Positions 6,172 through 14,419 of a stretch of DNA of 37,626 nt are shown here, in pieces. A program made the translations under genes and the position numbers. Source of the stretch: JACQXX01 sp964639175 (GTDB lineage: Bacteria; Acidobacteriota; Blastocatellia; Chloracidobacteriales; Chloracidobacteriaceae); the NCBI GenBank assembly GCA_964639175.1, contig CAZXCE010000011.1, positions 1 through 37,626 on the forward strand. The letters run 5' to 3'. The stretch's first letter is position 1. Every line of letters begins with the position of its first letter. The notes under the pieces were generated by a model. That model saw only the letters and a list, made by a program, of their open reading frames with translations. It was not told the origin of the DNA and made no database searches.

Positions 6172-8610
6172 ATGCTCCGTATTCTTGATCGGTACGTTAT
6201 CCGTGAAATCCTGCCATATTTCCTGCTCAGCTTTTTTCTGCTGACCTCGATTATTTTTGTCCACGAAGCCAACCGTTTTTCTGAATTATTCGTCGTTTTT
6301 TCGCAACGGGGAATTTCCAGTACTCCATTACTGATGCTGGTTATTTCGCTCCTGCCAAGCATTGTCATTTTCACGATTCCAATTTCATTTTTGCTCAGTG
6401 TCATGCTGGCAATGGGGCGGTTGTCAGGCGATAGTGAAATTGTTGTGATGACGGCTGGCGGCGTGAGCCCGTTGCAATTGTTGCGCTCAGTGATGTTGGT
6501 GGCATTGATTGCCGGCACCATTACTGCCTATAACACCTTTTATTTGCTGCCAGTAGCGGTCAATTCGCTCAATCAGTTGAAACAAAAGCGTAATCAGATT
6601 CTGGTTCAGAGTATTTCAACCCAGATTAAGCCAGGGATGTTTGCTGAAAATCTGCCCAATCGTGTGCTCTATATCGAACAGAGCGACCGGGCCAGCGACA
6701 CCTGGAAAAATATTTTTATTGCTGAGCAGGAGGAAAGCGAAAAAGACAATAAAGAACCGAAAATCTACACTGCCCAAAGCGGTAACCTGGTTCTTGGCGA
6801 AGATCTGGCCCAGACGGAATTATGGCTGGACCATAGTTTTGTGTATGCGTCAGAAGCCCGGAAGTTCGCCAAACAGAAAGACACGATGTCAACCTATTCC
6901 AAACGGGCGGTGATTCGGTTTGATTTGAGCAGCGATAGTGACCAGAAAAAGCCTGAGCCTCCGGCGGTTGATGCCGTTGAGGATTTAGACCCCCTCCCAC
7001 CAGGGCCAGACCTGATGACGTTGCCCCAGCTCTGGCGAGCCGTACCTGAGGCCGGGAAAGAACGTCAGTACCAGATTGAATTTTACAAACGATTTGCGTT
7101 GCCAGTGGCCTGTCTCTTCTTTGCTCTGATTGGAGTGGCGCTGGGGATCACCGGAACACGTTCGGGACGGTCCTCAGGGTTGTTTATTGGATTGGTGGTC
7201 AACCTTGCCTTCTACTTGTTATTTTTGGGCGGAGAACGCGCCGCACGACAGGGCGTGTTGCCGGTTTTGCTTGGTGTGTGGGGCCCCGATTTAATCCTGG
7301 GTGCGGTCAGTTTCTGGCTTTTTGCGGGTGGGCCGGCCAAATTCCGCGCTTCACGACTGGCAATGGGCTTCTGGAAGGCCTGGAACCGGATTCAATCTCC
7401 AGTGCGCAACCTCCTTCGTCAGGTTCAACAAAAAACCCAGGATTTGAGCCGGTCACAGTATCCGTTACTTGGCCAGGGGGTTACCCGGCGCCAGATTCGG
7501 CTTCGATTTGGATTTACGCGAATTATCGACCTGATGATTTTTCGCGAAGCCACTCGCCACTTCCTGTTTGTGCTGATTGGGCTGTGGGGCATCTTTATCA
7601 TCTTCACCCTGTTTGAACTGATTAACCATATTGCCCAGAATAAGATAAAAGCCGGTGTCGTTGTTGAGTACCTGTTGTTTCTCACACCTCAGGTCATTAA
7701 TTACATGCTCCCTTTTGCCGTGCTGGTCGCGGTGCTGGTGACTTTTGGATTGCTTGGGCGGACATCACAGTTAATTGCCCTCAACACCAGCGGACAGAGC
7801 GTGTATCGGCTGACAGTACCGGTTTTGATTGGTGCCTTATTGATTGGGGCGACCATGCTGGCATCCCAGGAGTATGTGCTGCCGTTTACCAATCGCACCC
7901 AGGATTACCTCCGCAATTTGATTCGTGGCAAACAACTCCCGCCTCAGACCTTTTACCAGACCAACCGCAAGTGGTTTCGCGGCCAAAATAACCGGATTTT
8001 TAACTTTCGCCATTTTGACACCAACAAAAATGAGTTTGTCGGTCTGTCAATTTATGAAACCAATCCCGAGACCGCCAGTCTGGTAAGCCGGATCTATGTC
8101 AAGGCAGCACTATGGGACCCAAAAACCACGGAATGGGTTTTGACCAAAGGCTGGAAACGAACGTTTACTCCCGATGGTCGCCCTGAAGGACGGACTGAAA
8201 TAACCGAGGCCCGGCTTAAACTTCCGGAAGATCCTGAGTACTTTACCCAGGGGATTCCGGAATCAAGCAAAATGAGCATTAGCGAGTTACAAGAGCAAAT
8301 TATTGAATTAAAAAGGATTGGCGCCGATGTGATGAGTTTGAACATCGAGTTGCAATCTAAATTTGCTGCCTGTCTGGCTTGCCTGGTCATGGCGCTGGTT
8401 GGATTGCCGTTTTCATTCACGATTGGCAAACGAGGGGCGCTGGTTGGGGTTAGTATCGGAATCGCCATTGCTATTATCTTTTGGGGAACGATTGGGGTTT
8501 TTGATCAATTGGGGCGCTATGAATTGCTCCCACCATTTTGGGCGGCCTGGGGGCCGAACTTATTGTTTAGTGTGGGTGGCGTGTATCTGCTGCTGACCGC
8601 AAAAACCTGA
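6172..8610 (+). CDS. LptF-LptG fusion, lipopolysaccharide export permease
   Basis: Inner-membrane permease of the LptB2FG transporter, which extracts lipopolysaccharide from the inner membrane and passes it to the Lpt bridge. One 812-residue frame holds two YjgP/YjgQ domains in series. The first begins MLRILDRYVIREILPYFLLS with membrane segments in the first about 120 residues and again near 300-395; the second begins near IIDLMIFREATRHFLFVLIG and repeats the layout to the C-terminus. Most Proteobacteria encode LptF and LptG separately at about 360 residues each, so this is a true head-to-tail fusion. A basic linker (about 395-445) joins the halves. The ATG at 6172 gives the usual YjgP start; a GTG at 6154 is possible. 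No ribosome binding site is clear at either. It implies an outer membrane with lipopolysaccharide. lptB and lptC are not in the window. Confidence 0.93.
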   Translation: MLRILDRYVIREILPYFLLSFFLLTSIIFVHEANRFSELFVVFSQRGISSTPLLMLVISLLPSIVIFTIPISFLLSVMLAMGRLSGDSEIVVMTAGGVSPLQLLRSVMLVALIAGTITAYNTFYLLPVAVNSLNQLKQKRNQILVQSISTQIKPGMFAENLPNRVLYIEQSDRASDTWKNIFIAEQEESEKDNKEPKIYTAQSGNLVLGEDLAQTELWLDHSFVYASEARKFAKQKDTMSTYSKRAVIRFDLSSDSDQKKPEPPAVDAVEDLDPLPPGPDLMTLPQLWRAVPEAGKERQYQIEFYKRFALPVACLFFALIGVALGITGTRSGRSSGLFIGLVVNLAFYLLFLGGERAARQGVLPVLLGVWGPDLILGAVSFWLFAGGPAKFRASRLAMGFWKAWNRIQSPVRNLLRQVQQKTQDLSRSQYPLLGQGVTRRQIRLRFGFTRIIDLMIFREATRHFLFVLIGLWGIFIIFTLFELINHIAQNKIKAGVVVEYLLFLTPQVINYMLPFAVLVAVLVTFGLLGRTSQLIALNTSGQSVYRLTVPVLIGALLIGATMLASQEYVLPFTNRTQDYLRNLIRGKQLPPQTFYQTNRKWFRGQNNRIFNFRHFDTNKNEFVGLSIYETNPETASLVSRIYVKAALWDPKTTEWVLTKGWKRTFTPDGRPEGRTEITEARLKLPEDPEYFTQGIPESSKMSISELQEQIIELKRIGADVMSLNIELQSKFAACLACLVMALVGLPFSFTIGKRGALVGVSIGIAIAIIFWGTIGVFDQLGRYELLPPFWAAWGPNLLFSVGGVYLLLTAKT

Positions 8611-8623
8611 CCGAATGTGGGGT

Positions 8624-8642
8624 GCGACGTCGCCGACGTCGC
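8624..8642. repeat. Tandem and palindromic CGACGTCGC pair
   Basis: CGACGTCGC occurs twice end to end (8625-8633, 8634-8642), and the same bases form an 8-base hairpin (GCGACGTC, loop GCC, GACGTCGC). Only three Ts follow, so it is a weak terminator candidate between lptFG and the epimerase gene. Confidence 0.5.
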
Positions 8643-8683
8643 TTTGGAATTTGGTGGCTTAACGCCAGGTAAGGAAATTATTG

Positions 8684-9772
8684 ATGAAAATTCTCAGTGT
8701 TGTGGGCGCGCGCCCAAACTTCATGAAAATTGCTCCGATCTTGAACACCTTTCGTCGTCATCCAGAGATCGAGAGCAAACTGGTTCATACTGGTCAGCAT
8801 TATGACGCCGAAATGTCAGATGCTTTCTTTCGGGATCTGCAAATTCCAGCCCCAGACATCAATTTAGGGATTGGTTCCGGGTCACATGCCGAACAAACTG
8901 CCCGGGTGATGCTGGCTTTTGAGCCGGTTCTGCTGCAGGAAAAACCAGACTGGGTGGTGGTGGTGGGTGATGTGAACTCGACAATGGCCTGCACGCTGGT
9001 GGCGGTTAAGCTTGGCATCAAGGTGGCCCACGTCGAAGCCGGTCTCCGCAGTTTCGACCGTCAAATGCCTGAAGAAATCAACCGGCTGGTAACTGATGCC
9101 CTGGCTGATTTGCTCCTGACACCAAGCCCAGACGGAGATGAAAACCTGCTTCGCGAAGGGGTCCATCCATCCAGAATTCGTCGGGTTGGGAATGTAATGA
9201 TTGACACCTTGATGATGAGTCTTGAACAGGCAAAACAATCGTCAATTGTTGACCAGATGGAACTGACGCCTGGGAATTTTGCCGTGGTCACGCTGCATCG
9301 TCCGTCAAATGTGGATGTTGTCGAGACCCTGACTGGAATTTTAGGGAGCCTGGGCCGGCTTCAGACCGAAGTGCCGGTCATTTTTCCGGTTCATCCTCGG
9401 ACCCGTGCCAAACTGGCGGAATTTGGATTGACCAGCCAGCTTGCGGCCTGGCCAAACTTCCGGTTATGTGATCCATTGGGGTATCTGGATTTCCTGCGAC
9501 TGTGGAGCCAGTCACGGCTGGTTTTGACCGATTCAGGTGGACTGCAGGAAGAAACCACCGCGCTTGGCATCCCCTGCCTGACTTTGCGTGAAAATACTGA
9601 ACGCCCGATTACGGTCACTGAAGGCACAAATCGCATTGTTGGAACGAATCCTGAAAACATTGATGCCGCAATCCGGGATGTTTTGCACGGTACGACGTTT
9701 CCAAAGCGGATCCCCGAACTCTGGGATGGAAAAACCGCTGAGCGAATTCTGGCCTGTTTACTCCAGGGATAA
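8684..9772 (+). CDS. wecB: UDP-N-acetylglucosamine 2-epimerase (non-hydrolysing)
   Basis: Cytoplasmic enzyme that interconverts UDP-GlcNAc and UDP-ManNAc, supplying ManNAc-type sugars for envelope polysaccharides. The 362 residues are normal for WecB/MnaA. Motifs are GARPNFMKIAP (8-18), GDVNST (95-100), HVEAGLRSFDRQMPEEINR (116-134, with catalytic acidic and His residues) and the UDP-binding TDSGGLQEE near the C-terminal third, followed by CLTLRENTERPIT. The ATG at 8684 has AGGA about ten bases upstream; the preceding TTG codon is not needed. It follows the lptFG fusion in the same direction, consistent with an envelope theme, but no other polysaccharide genes are adjacent. The symbol is by family; the pathway served is not shown. 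Confidence 0.93.
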   Translation: MKILSVVGARPNFMKIAPILNTFRRHPEIESKLVHTGQHYDAEMSDAFFRDLQIPAPDINLGIGSGSHAEQTARVMLAFEPVLLQEKPDWVVVVGDVNSTMACTLVAVKLGIKVAHVEAGLRSFDRQMPEEINRLVTDALADLLLTPSPDGDENLLREGVHPSRIRRVGNVMIDTLMMSLEQAKQSSIVDQMELTPGNFAVVTLHRPSNVDVVETLTGILGSLGRLQTEVPVIFPVHPRTRAKLAEFGLTSQLAAWPNFRLCDPLGYLDFLRLWSQSRLVLTDSGGLQEETTALGIPCLTLRENTERPITVTEGTNRIVGTNPENIDAAIRDVLHGTTFPKRIPELWDGKTAERILACLLQG

Positions 9773-9784
9773 CGGTTAACCATC

Positions 9785-9838
9785 AACCCGGCAGTTTTTA
9801 TCCTGAAAATAGAGCCTGCCGTCGGGTTTGATTCGGTG
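9785..9838 (+). terminator. Probable terminator after wecB
   Basis: AACCCGGCAG at 9785-9794 can pair with CTGCCGTCGGGTT at 9816-9828 (CGGCAG/CTGCCG plus AACC/GGTT with a small bulge). A T-rich stretch with TTTTC follows near 9839. The stem is imperfect, so this is moderate support only. Confidence 0.45.
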
Positions 9839-9922
9839 TTTTCTCCTGGCATCCGCTATTCTGTACCAGCCCTGGAACTCCATCAGTTTCAGGTTTGATT
9901 TCTGGGTCTGTGGCCGAATTCA

Positions 9923-10621
9923 ATGCGCAACTGGTTTCTTTCATTGCAATCAAAAAAGCAAAACTCATTTTTTCAACTTGATGAACCTGGTTTGGCCCAA
10001 CTCAGGCAGGGATGGGCTGAACTGACGCATCCGTTATCGGCCAGGCCAGAACGTCTCCAGGCTCTCTGGGAGCAACTGATTAAAAACTATTCCGAGTCGC
10101 ATCGTTCCTACCATAACCTCAGCCATATCAAAGCTTTATTTGACCATATCCAGCCGATTCGTGATCACCTCGAAGACATCGAAGTGGTGGGCTGGGCCAT
10201 CTGGTTTCATGATGTCATTTACCGCACTCGCCACAGTGATAATGAGGAACAGAGTGCAGCATTTGCTTTTGAGTGGTTGAATGAATTAGAAATGCCCCCA
10301 CTTCGCCGTGATCAGGTTTATCGCCTGATTCTGGCAACCAAACATCACTCTCTTGACCAACTTCCACCCGACGGCGCCTATTTTCTGGATGCCGATCTGG
10401 CGATTCTCGGAGCGTCCGAACCGGTTTATCTTGAGTATCGACAGGCAATTCGCCGTGAATATTCGTGGGTGCCAGAGTTTGTGTATCGCCGTAAGCGCCG
10501 GGCCGTTCTCGAAAGCTTTTTGACAAGGGAGCAATTGTACTTTACAAGTGAAATGCGCGCCCGACTGGAAGCCCAGGCACGTCAAAATCTTTCAGCCGAA
10601 ATCCAATTCTTATCGAGCTAG
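9923..10621 (+). CDS. HD-superfamily metal-dependent phosphohydrolase (predicted)
   Basis: Cytoplasmic protein of 232 residues with the metal-binding pattern of the HD superfamily: YHNLSHI (H64, H68), WFHDVIY (H96, D97) and FLDADLAILG (D156, D158). The family is known as a predicted metal-dependent HD phosphohydrolase whose substrate has not been settled; a nucleotide is a common assumption. The helical content and length fit the group. It ends ten bases before panB on the same strand, so the two are probably co-transcribed, but a link to pantothenate synthesis is unproven. No promoter is obvious in 9839-9922 and no strong ribosome binding site precedes the ATG. Confidence 0.82.
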   Translation: MRNWFLSLQSKKQNSFFQLDEPGLAQLRQGWAELTHPLSARPERLQALWEQLIKNYSESHRSYHNLSHIKALFDHIQPIRDHLEDIEVVGWAIWFHDVIYRTRHSDNEEQSAAFAFEWLNELEMPPLRRDQVYRLILATKHHSLDQLPPDGAYFLDADLAILGASEPVYLEYRQAIRREYSWVPEFVYRRKRRAVLESFLTREQLYFTSEMRARLEAQARQNLSAEIQFLSS

Positions 10622-10631
10622 TCTTTTTGTT

Positions 10632-11507
10632 ATGAGTGTTCACCAAGCTGCAAAAGAGAAAAAAGTGACGATTCAGACGCTTCTGGATCGCAAACGAAAC
10701 CACGAGAAAATCACTTCGCTCACCGCCTATGATTTTCCAATGGCCCGGCTGGTTGATGAAGCCGGGGCAGATTTTATTCTGGTCGGAGATTCGCTGGCCA
10801 ATGTCGTGCTTGGGTACGAAACCACCCTGGAAGTTACGCTCGACGATGTCATTTTCTGTACCCGGGCAGTTCGACGAGGCGTGAAGCGGGCGCTGGTGGT
10901 TGGGGATATGCCGTTTGGAAGTTATCACACCAGTGTGGAACGGGCGCTCGATTCAGCCGTCCGGTTAATCAAAGAAGGTGGGGCCGAAGCTGTCAAACTC
11001 GAAGGTGGTCAGAAACGGGCATATCTCATTGAGAAAATTGTAGATAATGAAATTCCCGTGATGGGGCATATTGGGTTGACCCCGCAATCCGTACATCGAA
11101 TGGGCGGCTACAAAGTTCAGGGCAAAACGCTGGAAACAGCCAACCAGTTGATCGAAGATGCTCTGGCACTCGAAAAAGCTGGTGTTTTTGCCATCGTGCT
11201 GGAAGGTGTTCCGGGTGAAATTGCCCGCGCGATTACGGAACGAATCAAAGTGCCAACGATTGGAATTGGCGCCGGGGTTGACTGTGACGGTCAAATTCTG
11301 GTGATTTCCGATGTCCTGGGGCTCAACTTTGGGCATCAACCACGTTTTGTCCGCCAGTATGTTGATTTGAAATCAGTGATCAAAAAAGCCCTGGAAACCT
11401 ATGTTCACGATATTCGAACCGGGAATTTTCCAGGCCCGGCAGAAACCTACTCGCTTCCAGACGAAGTTGCCGCCAAACTCAAGAAATCCAATGTTGGATT
11501 CTTGTGA
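10632..11507 (+). CDS. panB: 3-methyl-2-oxobutanoate hydroxymethyltransferase
   Basis: First committed step of pantothenate synthesis: transfers a hydroxymethyl group from 5,10-methylene-tetrahydrofolate to 2-oxoisovalerate, giving ketopantoate. The 291 residues are slightly longer than the roughly 264 of E. coli, with a short N-terminal extension and a longer C-terminus. Motifs include ITSLTAYDFPMARLVDEAG (27-45), VGDSLANVVLGY (51-62), GDMPFGSYH (91-99, metal-ligand region), KLEGG, HIGLTPQSVHRMGGYKVQG and IGIGAGVDCDGQILV. Start is the ATG at 10632, ten bases after the HD gene; an upstream in-frame start would overlap that gene by 74 bases and adds residues unlike PanB. panC follows after 171 bases; no panD or panE is in the window. 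Confidence 0.96.
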   Translation: MSVHQAAKEKKVTIQTLLDRKRNHEKITSLTAYDFPMARLVDEAGADFILVGDSLANVVLGYETTLEVTLDDVIFCTRAVRRGVKRALVVGDMPFGSYHTSVERALDSAVRLIKEGGAEAVKLEGGQKRAYLIEKIVDNEIPVMGHIGLTPQSVHRMGGYKVQGKTLETANQLIEDALALEKAGVFAIVLEGVPGEIARAITERIKVPTIGIGAGVDCDGQILVISDVLGLNFGHQPRFVRQYVDLKSVIKKALETYVHDIRTGNFPGPAETYSLPDEVAAKLKKSNVGFL

Positions 11508-11534
11508 CACGGAGCTGGCTCATTCTGAAGTGTC

Positions 11535-11549
11535 ATCCCAGGTTGGGAT
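11535..11549 (+). terminator. Weak hairpin after panB
   Basis: ATCCCA-GGT-TGGGAT forms a 6-base stem followed by CATTTTC. It could attenuate transcription between panB and panC. The rest of the 171-base gap shows only a short heptad pair, CTACTGA twice at 11604-11617. Confidence 0.3.
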
Positions 11550-11678
11550 CATTTTCTCGAATGACAAGCCAGTCAAGTACTTCAAAAAATAAAGCTTAAT
11601 ACTCTACTGACTACTGACTGATATCAACACATCGTTGCCCCTGACAATACCTGACCTTGCCACAGTGCTGGAAAAATC

Positions 11679-12542
11679 ATGGAAATCATCAATCGAATTC
11701 CCCGAATGCGGATGTTGTCGCGAAAACTGCGTCGTGACAACCGAAAAATCGGATTTGTTCCCACGATGGGCGCGCTTCATGACGGCCATTTGAGCCTGAT
11801 TCGGCGTGCCCAGCAGATGTCGGATGTCGTCATCGTTTCGATTTTTATCAATCCGATCCAGTTTGGCCCCAGTGAAGATTTCGAAGTCTATCCACGCGAT
11901 CTGGCCCGGGATGCTGAGCAAATTGCCAATAAAGGGGTGGATTATCTGTTTGCCCCCAGTATTGATGAAATGTACCCGGAAGATTTCATGACTTATGTCG
12001 TGACGGAAAATCTTTCCTCGCGCCTGTGTGGCGCCAGTCGCCCAGGGCATTTCCGGGGCGTCACCACGATTGTGAATAAACTGTTTAATATCATCACGCC
12101 TGATTTTGCCTTTTTTGGTCAAAAAGACGCGCAGCAGGTTATCATCATTCAACGGATGGTGCGCGATCTGTGTATGGATACTGAGGTGGTGGTATGTCCG
12201 ATTATTCGTGAGGTTGACGGCATCGCCATGTCATCTCGCAATCAGTATCTCGACCCGGAAGAACGCCAGGCCGGACTGGTCCTTTACCGGTCAATAGAAC
12301 TGGCCCGGAACATGTACCTGGATGGAGAGCGTGACTGCCCAAAAATTGTCGGAGCGATTCGGGACCTGATTGAAAAAGAACCGCTTGCTCGAATTGACTA
12401 TGTTGCTGCTGTGGATGTTGATACCCTTGAGCCGCTCAATGAAATTGATGATGGCACCTCAGTTTTAATTGCCCTGGCCGTGTTTATTGGCCGGACCCGC
12501 CTGATCGACAATACCGTTCTCAAACCTGAAATTGAAAGTTAG
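11679..12542 (+). CDS. panC: Pantothenate synthetase (pantoate--beta-alanine ligase)
   Basis: ATP-dependent condensation of pantoate with beta-alanine to pantothenate, through a pantoyl-adenylate. The 287 residues match the family. The nucleotide-binding PTMGALHDGHLSL lies at 28-40, with the HIGH-like HDGH. Others are FINPIQFGPSEDF, the pantoate-binding HFRGVTTIVNKLFN, FGQKDAQQ and the KMSKS-like SSRNQYL region. The final GRTRLIDN is typical. ATG 11679 is preceded by GGAAAAATC, a modest ribosome binding site. Together with panB upstream it makes a pan pair; beta-alanine supply (panD) must be elsewhere. Confidence 0.96.
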   Translation: MEIINRIPRMRMLSRKLRRDNRKIGFVPTMGALHDGHLSLIRRAQQMSDVVIVSIFINPIQFGPSEDFEVYPRDLARDAEQIANKGVDYLFAPSIDEMYPEDFMTYVVTENLSSRLCGASRPGHFRGVTTIVNKLFNIITPDFAFFGQKDAQQVIIIQRMVRDLCMDTEVVVCPIIREVDGIAMSSRNQYLDPEERQAGLVLYRSIELARNMYLDGERDCPKIVGAIRDLIEKEPLARIDYVAAVDVDTLEPLNEIDDGTSVLIALAVFIGRTRLIDNTVLKPEIES

Positions 12543-12672
12543 TCAGACGCTGGTGGTGAGTGACTCGAATGCGAGTGAATGGGGAAAAAAGCGATTTTGA
12601 ACCCAGGAACTGGGCCAGGAACCAAAATCCTTTCAACTCTTAACTCGCCTGAGAACCCAATCCTTTCGAAGA

Positions 12673-12735
12673 AGCACCAAGCACCAAGCACCAAACACCA
12701 AGCACCAGGCACTAAAAACGAAGAACCAGGAACCT
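12673..12735 (+). repeat. Nine heptanucleotide units ending at the start codon of the NAD(P)HX repair gene
   Basis: In one register: AGCACCA three times, AACACCA, AGCACCA, GGCACTA, AAAACGA, AGAACCA, GGAACCT, and then the ATG at 12736. The last two units supply the only purine-rich (AGGA) ribosome-binding candidate, so a change in copy number would not alter that spacing but a drift within them would. The remaining gap 12543-12672 shows the word CCAGGAAC twice but no gene. Confidence 0.75.
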
Positions 12736-14361
12736 ATGCTGCACATCCAGACTGCCGAGCACATGACAGAAGTAGATCGTCTCACGACTGAGACATATGG
12801 GATCAAAGGCCTGATTTTGATGGAGAACGCTTCAGCGGGCGCGGCGCGTGAGATTGCCCAGTTTTTTGGTCCAGTCGACGGAAAATCAATTCGAGTGTTT
12901 TGTGGTAAAGGGAATAATGGGGGAGATGGCGCGGCCCTGGCCCGTCAGCTCTGGATGCGTGGCGCCAAGGTTGAGGTTCTGTTGTTTGGAAAACGTGAAG
13001 TGACTCGTGGGGATGCCCGGGTCAACTTCGATATTATTTCCCGGCTGGCCGAAACTGAGACCAAATTGATTCATTTCAAGGAAATCATTTCGGAGACAGA
13101 TTTCAAAAATCTGATCCAGCAAAACCCGCATGTTCCTGATTTACACGTAGATGCGCTGTTTGGGACTGGATTGAAGCGCGGACTGACAGATATTTATGAA
13201 CCTGTCATTGCCTATATCAATGAATGTCGGGGTCGGAAAATCCATCGTGTGCCAGTCTGCTCACTGGACCTTCCGTCGGGGTTGGCGGCTGATCAGGGAA
13301 ATCCAATTGGGCCAGTGGTTGAAGCTGATCTGACGGTGACGTTTACGGCCCCAAAGCTGGCCAATGTGCTTCCTCCGGCCTGTGACTACAATGGTGAGTT
13401 GCGCGTGGTGGCGATTGGATCGCCAAAATCCCTGACCCGGTCGGCTGGAAAACATAAATCCTGGCTTCATTTCGTGGAAGCCCACGATGTGAAGCGAATG
13501 CTTGGGGTAACTCGCCGCCGGCCTGGGGCACACAAAGGCTCTGTCGGGCATGTCCTGCTGGCGGCTGGGGCGCGTGGGAAAACCGGCGCCGCGGCACTGG
13601 CTGGGGAAGCTGCGCTACGGGCTGGAACCGGGCTGGTCACCGTGGCACTTCCACGGTCAGCTCAACATATGCTCGTGGCAAGCTGCCTTCCAGAAGTCAT
13701 GACCTTTGGGGCGGCTGAAACTGAACGAGGAATTTTTTCTGAATCAGCCGCTGTTCAGGTTTTGGAGCTGGCTGCAGAACGAACCGTGCTGGCGATTGGG
13801 CCTGGTATTTCCGCGGAAGAAGATGATGTCAGACTGTTTGTCCGTCATATGGTTGAAAAAAGCCAGAAACCAGTAGTGATTGATGCTGACGGACTGAATT
13901 GCTTATCTCCCTGGCCGGCGGAACTTAAAGGTACACCTGAGCGACCGTTGATTTTGACGCCGCATCCCGGCGAAATGGCACGTTTGACAGGGCTTTCAAC
14001 CAAAACCTTGATTCGGAACCGACACGATTGCGTTCGCGCTCTGGCCACTGAGCACCATCTGCACGTTGTGCTCAAGGGACAGCGAACCCTGATTGCGGCG
14101 CCCAATGGAGAGGTCTATATCAACCCAACCGGGAATGCTGGAATGGCGACGGGTGGGTCTGGCGATGTGTTGACTGGGTTGCTGGCTGGTCTGCTGGCTC
14201 AGTCCCCAGGTTCGCCACTGGAATCCACCTTGATTGCCGTCTATTTGCATGGCCTGGCCGGAGATAAAGCGGCTGCCAGATTGGGAATGCGCTCAATGGT
14301 TGCTTCAGACATCACGGCTGCCTTGAGCGAAGCTTTTTGGGAAATGGAACCATCGTCATAG
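12736..14361 (+). CDS. nnr: Bifunctional NAD(P)H-hydrate epimerase / ADP-dependent NAD(P)H-hydrate dehydratase
   Basis: Metabolite repair enzyme that epimerises R-NAD(P)HX and dehydrates S-NAD(P)HX back to NAD(P)H. The 541 residues hold two domains: an N-terminal YjeF-N epimerase (about 1-230) with NAxAGAAREIA and GKGNNGGDG (57-65), the GTGL loop and SLDLPSGLAADQG; and a C-terminal ribokinase-like dehydratase (about 250-541) with HKGSVGHVLL, LTPHPGEMARLTG and the ATP/ADP-site NAGMATGGSGDVLTG (467-481). Length and order match the E. coli fusion (about 515). In many genomes tsaE follows; here a peptide transporter does. The start codon directly follows a heptad repeat run, which is unusual. Confidence 0.95.
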   Translation: MLHIQTAEHMTEVDRLTTETYGIKGLILMENASAGAAREIAQFFGPVDGKSIRVFCGKGNNGGDGAALARQLWMRGAKVEVLLFGKREVTRGDARVNFDIISRLAETETKLIHFKEIISETDFKNLIQQNPHVPDLHVDALFGTGLKRGLTDIYEPVIAYINECRGRKIHRVPVCSLDLPSGLAADQGNPIGPVVEADLTVTFTAPKLANVLPPACDYNGELRVVAIGSPKSLTRSAGKHKSWLHFVEAHDVKRMLGVTRRRPGAHKGSVGHVLLAAGARGKTGAAALAGEAALRAGTGLVTVALPRSAQHMLVASCLPEVMTFGAAETERGIFSESAAVQVLELAAERTVLAIGPGISAEEDDVRLFVRHMVEKSQKPVVIDADGLNCLSPWPAELKGTPERPLILTPHPGEMARLTGLSTKTLIRNRHDCVRALATEHHLHVVLKGQRTLIAAPNGEVYINPTGNAGMATGGSGDVLTGLLAGLLAQSPGSPLESTLIAVYLHGLAGDKAAARLGMRSMVASDITAALSEAFWEMEPSS

Positions 14362-14419
14362 CCAGGTCAGGTTTTTACCAGCGATCAAAATTTATTTGTG
14401 AGGAGAGCGTACGTCTTCA

